A DNA stretch of 64,000 bases from Manis javanica (Eukaryota; Chordata; Mammalia; Pholidota; Manidae), in the NCBI RefSeq assembly GCF_040802235.1, contig NC_133161.1, forward strand, positions 148,233,121 through 148,297,120, given 5' to 3'. The stretch's first letter is position 1; every line of letters starts with the position of its first letter. Below the pieces are notes generated by a model. It saw nothing but the letters and a program-made list of their open reading frames with translations. It was not told where the DNA came from and searched no databases. The translations under genes and the position numbers were made by a program. This document shows positions 61,941 through 64,000 of the stretch, piece after piece.

Positions 61941-62392
61941 ACAGGCACACCACGGGTACACAGCAGGTTCGGCTCCAGGCCACTGCAATTCAGTGGGTTC
62001 ACAATGAAGCACGTCAAATGGATTTGTTTCCTGGTGCACATAAGTTGTTTACACTATACTGTTGTCTATTAAATGTGCAATAGCATCATGTCTAAAAAAA
62101 TGCACACACCTGAATTAAAAACTAGTTCATTGCTAAAAAATGCTATCTTCTGAGCTTTCAGTGAGTTATAATCCTTGATCACATATCATAACAAATACGA
62201 TGAGAAAGTCAATATTGTGAGAATTACAAAATGTGACACAGAGACAAGTGAACAAAAGGAAAATGGAAAAATAGTGCCAACAGACTTGACGAAAATGGCT
62301 GAATGCAGGGCAGACACACACCTTCAAGTTGTAAAAAAACCACTATCTGTGAAGTGCACTAAAATGAAGCGTACTACACAGGGTGTGTTGGA
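61941..62392 (+). mobile_element. Tigger1-derived DNA transposon, internally deleted
   Basis: The left end 'acaggcacaccacgggtaca', then 'gcaggttcggctccaggccactgcaa' and 'acactatactgttgtctattaaatgtgcaatagca', matches one Tigger1 end. 'tgagaattacaaaatgtgacacagagacaagtgaac' and 'cactatctgtgaagtgcac' match the other. The transposase gene between them is gone, leaving about 450 bp. Confidence 0.88.
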
Positions 62393-62972
62393 CGCGTATA
62401 CGGAAGCTGCCCTCGTCCATACCGGTCTCTCAATTTTACTTTATTTCACTCTTACTCTTTCAGGTCTGTGAAATAGAAAAGCCTAGAGACCACAAGCCAA
62501 GACTGTGATTTGGGCTAACGATAAAAAGGAAGAAATGAATGTAAGAAAAGGAAAAAAGTGAAGGATCTGATGACTGGAGACAAAGATGAAACAGTAAGAC
62601 AGAGCAAACATTTCAAGCCCACTTTCATGGGGGTGTCATTACGGAAAGATGGCAAGTTCAAAAGGGAGCTCGTCGAGACGATGCCAGGAGATTTAAGTAG
62701 TGAAGAGAACAGACGATGAAAAGCCACAGGAACATCAGAGAGCCGATCTCCAGGATTTGAACCCACATACCAACAATGGCTGAAGAAAACTACAAGCGTG
62801 AAACGCAGCTCTACCTTCAATCTGCTAAACATGCACCTCGGCCCGGTGAAAACTAAAAGGAAAGATCATCTGCAAGGATCACACTAGTTCAACTAGAATT
62901 TAAGAAGTTAACTTACGAATTATCTCAACATTTTAACTTTTTTTAGCAACTCAAGTTGAAAAATCAGCCTAC

Positions 62973-63054
62973 CACTGCTTGTCTCTGAAAATTTTCAGGA
63001 GATCTCTGAATTGTCTGTGCTGATGGACTCATGTTCTCCACAGTCCTTTCATAC
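62973..63054 (-). CDS. RBM7: RBM7 penultimate coding exon
   Basis: Acceptor TTTCTCACAG before 63054 and donor GTAGGC after 62973. The 82-nt exon supplies the last base of a split codon plus 27 codons: YERTVENMSPSAQTIQRSPE then NFQRQAV. As I recall it, the human exon encodes 30 residues, with FSS between QRS and PENF. Those three residues are absent here (junction at 62997-63005). The phase fits the next exon exactly. Confidence 0.93.
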
Positions 63055-64000
63055 CTGTGAGAAATAAGAAAACCAACACATAATCATTCATTCGGCAAAT
63101 ACTACCCAGCTGTCCTGAGAAGGACAGGTCTTCGAGGCAGGCCTGAGGAGACATACAAGGTGTCCGCTCTCCGGATCAGACACTGGGACGACTCCACATG
63201 GTCACTAGTGAGGTGACAAACGAGTGAAGAGCTAGTAGGCGTGGCCAGGGCTTTAGTTTGGCTGGTCAGGAACGGCCTTTCTAAAAAGGGGACATTTGAA
63301 GCAAGAGCTGAATAACAAGACCACCTGGGGGCAGAACATTCCAGCTGAGGGAAGGCCTAAGCGGAGGGGTGGTGAGCAGAGTACAGGGCGGGTGACAAAC
63401 CCAGTCTGAGTAGACAGTTTCAGGGGAACAGAGCCACACTCCTTTCCGTGTCACCTGCGCAATGCTACGATGACAGAGCCCAAAACCGCAGAGCCTGCGA
63501 AACCTACAGGATTGATTTTCTGGCCCTTTCTAAAATAAAACCTGTCAAACCCTAGGCTAGTACCAAGGCTGAGACTGAGAAACAAAATGAAAACGATCTG
63601 ATTGGTTAGATTATGAGGGAAATAAATTAAAGGGTAGAACCTAGATTTTCTGACTTAGCAATTAGGTGGACATTTACCGAGACAGGGAAGTCGGGGAGTG
63701 AGCGATGAGAGCTCAGAGACATAGACAGAACCTACCAATCTGCGGGGCTCACACCTTTCTCCTCGCTTCCTAAAGGGGTAACTTGCTCTGCAGAAAAACT
63801 CACTTAGAAAATGTTTTAATTTTACTTTAAAATATCCCTTCAGAATCAAATCACCAATTGATCTATCTTACAATTTAGATCTTTTCATTGGGGCTTTCTT
63901 AAATCAGGTTCTATACCTGTATACTAAGGGGGTAAAAAGTATAATTTTACTTTTTATATTATAAAAAGAGTATAAAAATATAAAAATGTTCACTTCAGCC
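63055..64000. other. RBM7: RBM7 upstream intron (partial)
   Basis: The intron continues past the window edge. 63080-63400 looks like an antisense L2 ('cattcattcggcaaatactaccc', 'gggacatttgaagcaagagctgaata'). No further RBM7 exon is visible before 64000. Confidence 0.7.
63080..63400 (-). repeat. L2 fragment, antisense
   Basis: It starts 'cattcattcggcaaatacta' and carries the typical interior 'ctttctaaaaaggggacatttgaagcaagagctgaataacaaga' and 'attccagctgagggaa', reverse-complement L2. Confidence 0.75.

Larger units (their letters stand above)
61204..62972. other. RBM7: RBM7 last intron
   Basis: The intron separates the two RBM7 exons seen. It contains a 47-bp tandem duplication (61720-61813) and a Tigger1 remnant (61941-62392). 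The rest, including 62400-62940, is unrecognised. Confidence 0.85.

Overview
The window is nuclear DNA from a placental mammal. It holds intron-split genes with GT-AG junctions, a CpG-island promoter, and many interspersed repeats (old L1/HAL1, L2, MIR, hAT- and Tigger-type DNA transposons, LTR fragments, one fairly young L1). I saw no Alu, rodent B1/B2, ruminant Bov-tA/BovB, carnivore CAN-SINE or equine ERE copies. That fits a laurasiatherian lineage with few young SINEs. A pangolin-like genome is my best guess from the young L1, but this is weak inference.

Three conserved loci can be read, all on the minus strand. (1) REXO2 (small-RNA/dinucleotide 3'-5' exonuclease, DEDDh family) is complete: seven coding exons between 40346 and 31181. 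They join in frame to 237 codons plus stop, with all five catalytic residues present. Its CpG-island promoter is at about 39900-40830 and a canonical poly(A) signal lies at 30878-30883. (2) RBM7 (RNA-binding subunit of the NEXT nuclear exosome-targeting complex) runs in from the right edge. Only its last two coding exons are inside (63054-62973 and 61203-60841), followed by an AT-rich probable 3' UTR to about 59550. The RRM-coding exons lie beyond 64000. RBM7 upstream of REXO2 on the same strand matches the order at human 11q23.2. (3) At 857-380 is a decayed terminal-exon fragment of an NXPE-family gene (PC-esterase domain) with stops and indels. NXPE genes flank REXO2 on this side in other mammals.

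Layout: 1-30850 is intergenic DNA downstream of REXO2, made of the NXPE relic, old L1/HAL1, L2, LTR and hAT fragments, plus an isolated CpG-dense block at 17640-18010. 30858-40450 is REXO2. 40450-59550 is the REXO2-RBM7 intergenic region, with MIRs, L2s, a Tigger-type MITE, an ERV-type LTR, a HAL1-like element and a recent L1 (56288-58690) that keeps its 5' end and ORF1 but has lost nearly all of ORF2. 59550-64000 is the RBM7 3' end, with a Tigger1 remnant and a 47-bp tandem duplication in its last intron.

The two genes share a theme: RBM7 helps feed nuclear RNAs to the exosome, and REXO2 clears the 2-5-nt end products, mainly in mitochondria. The most interesting observation is that RBM7 here appears to lack three residues around the stress-kinase (MK2) phosphosite known in human RBM7. 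No prokaryotic-style or wholly unknown system was found; most of the window is ordinary repeat-rich mammalian DNA.
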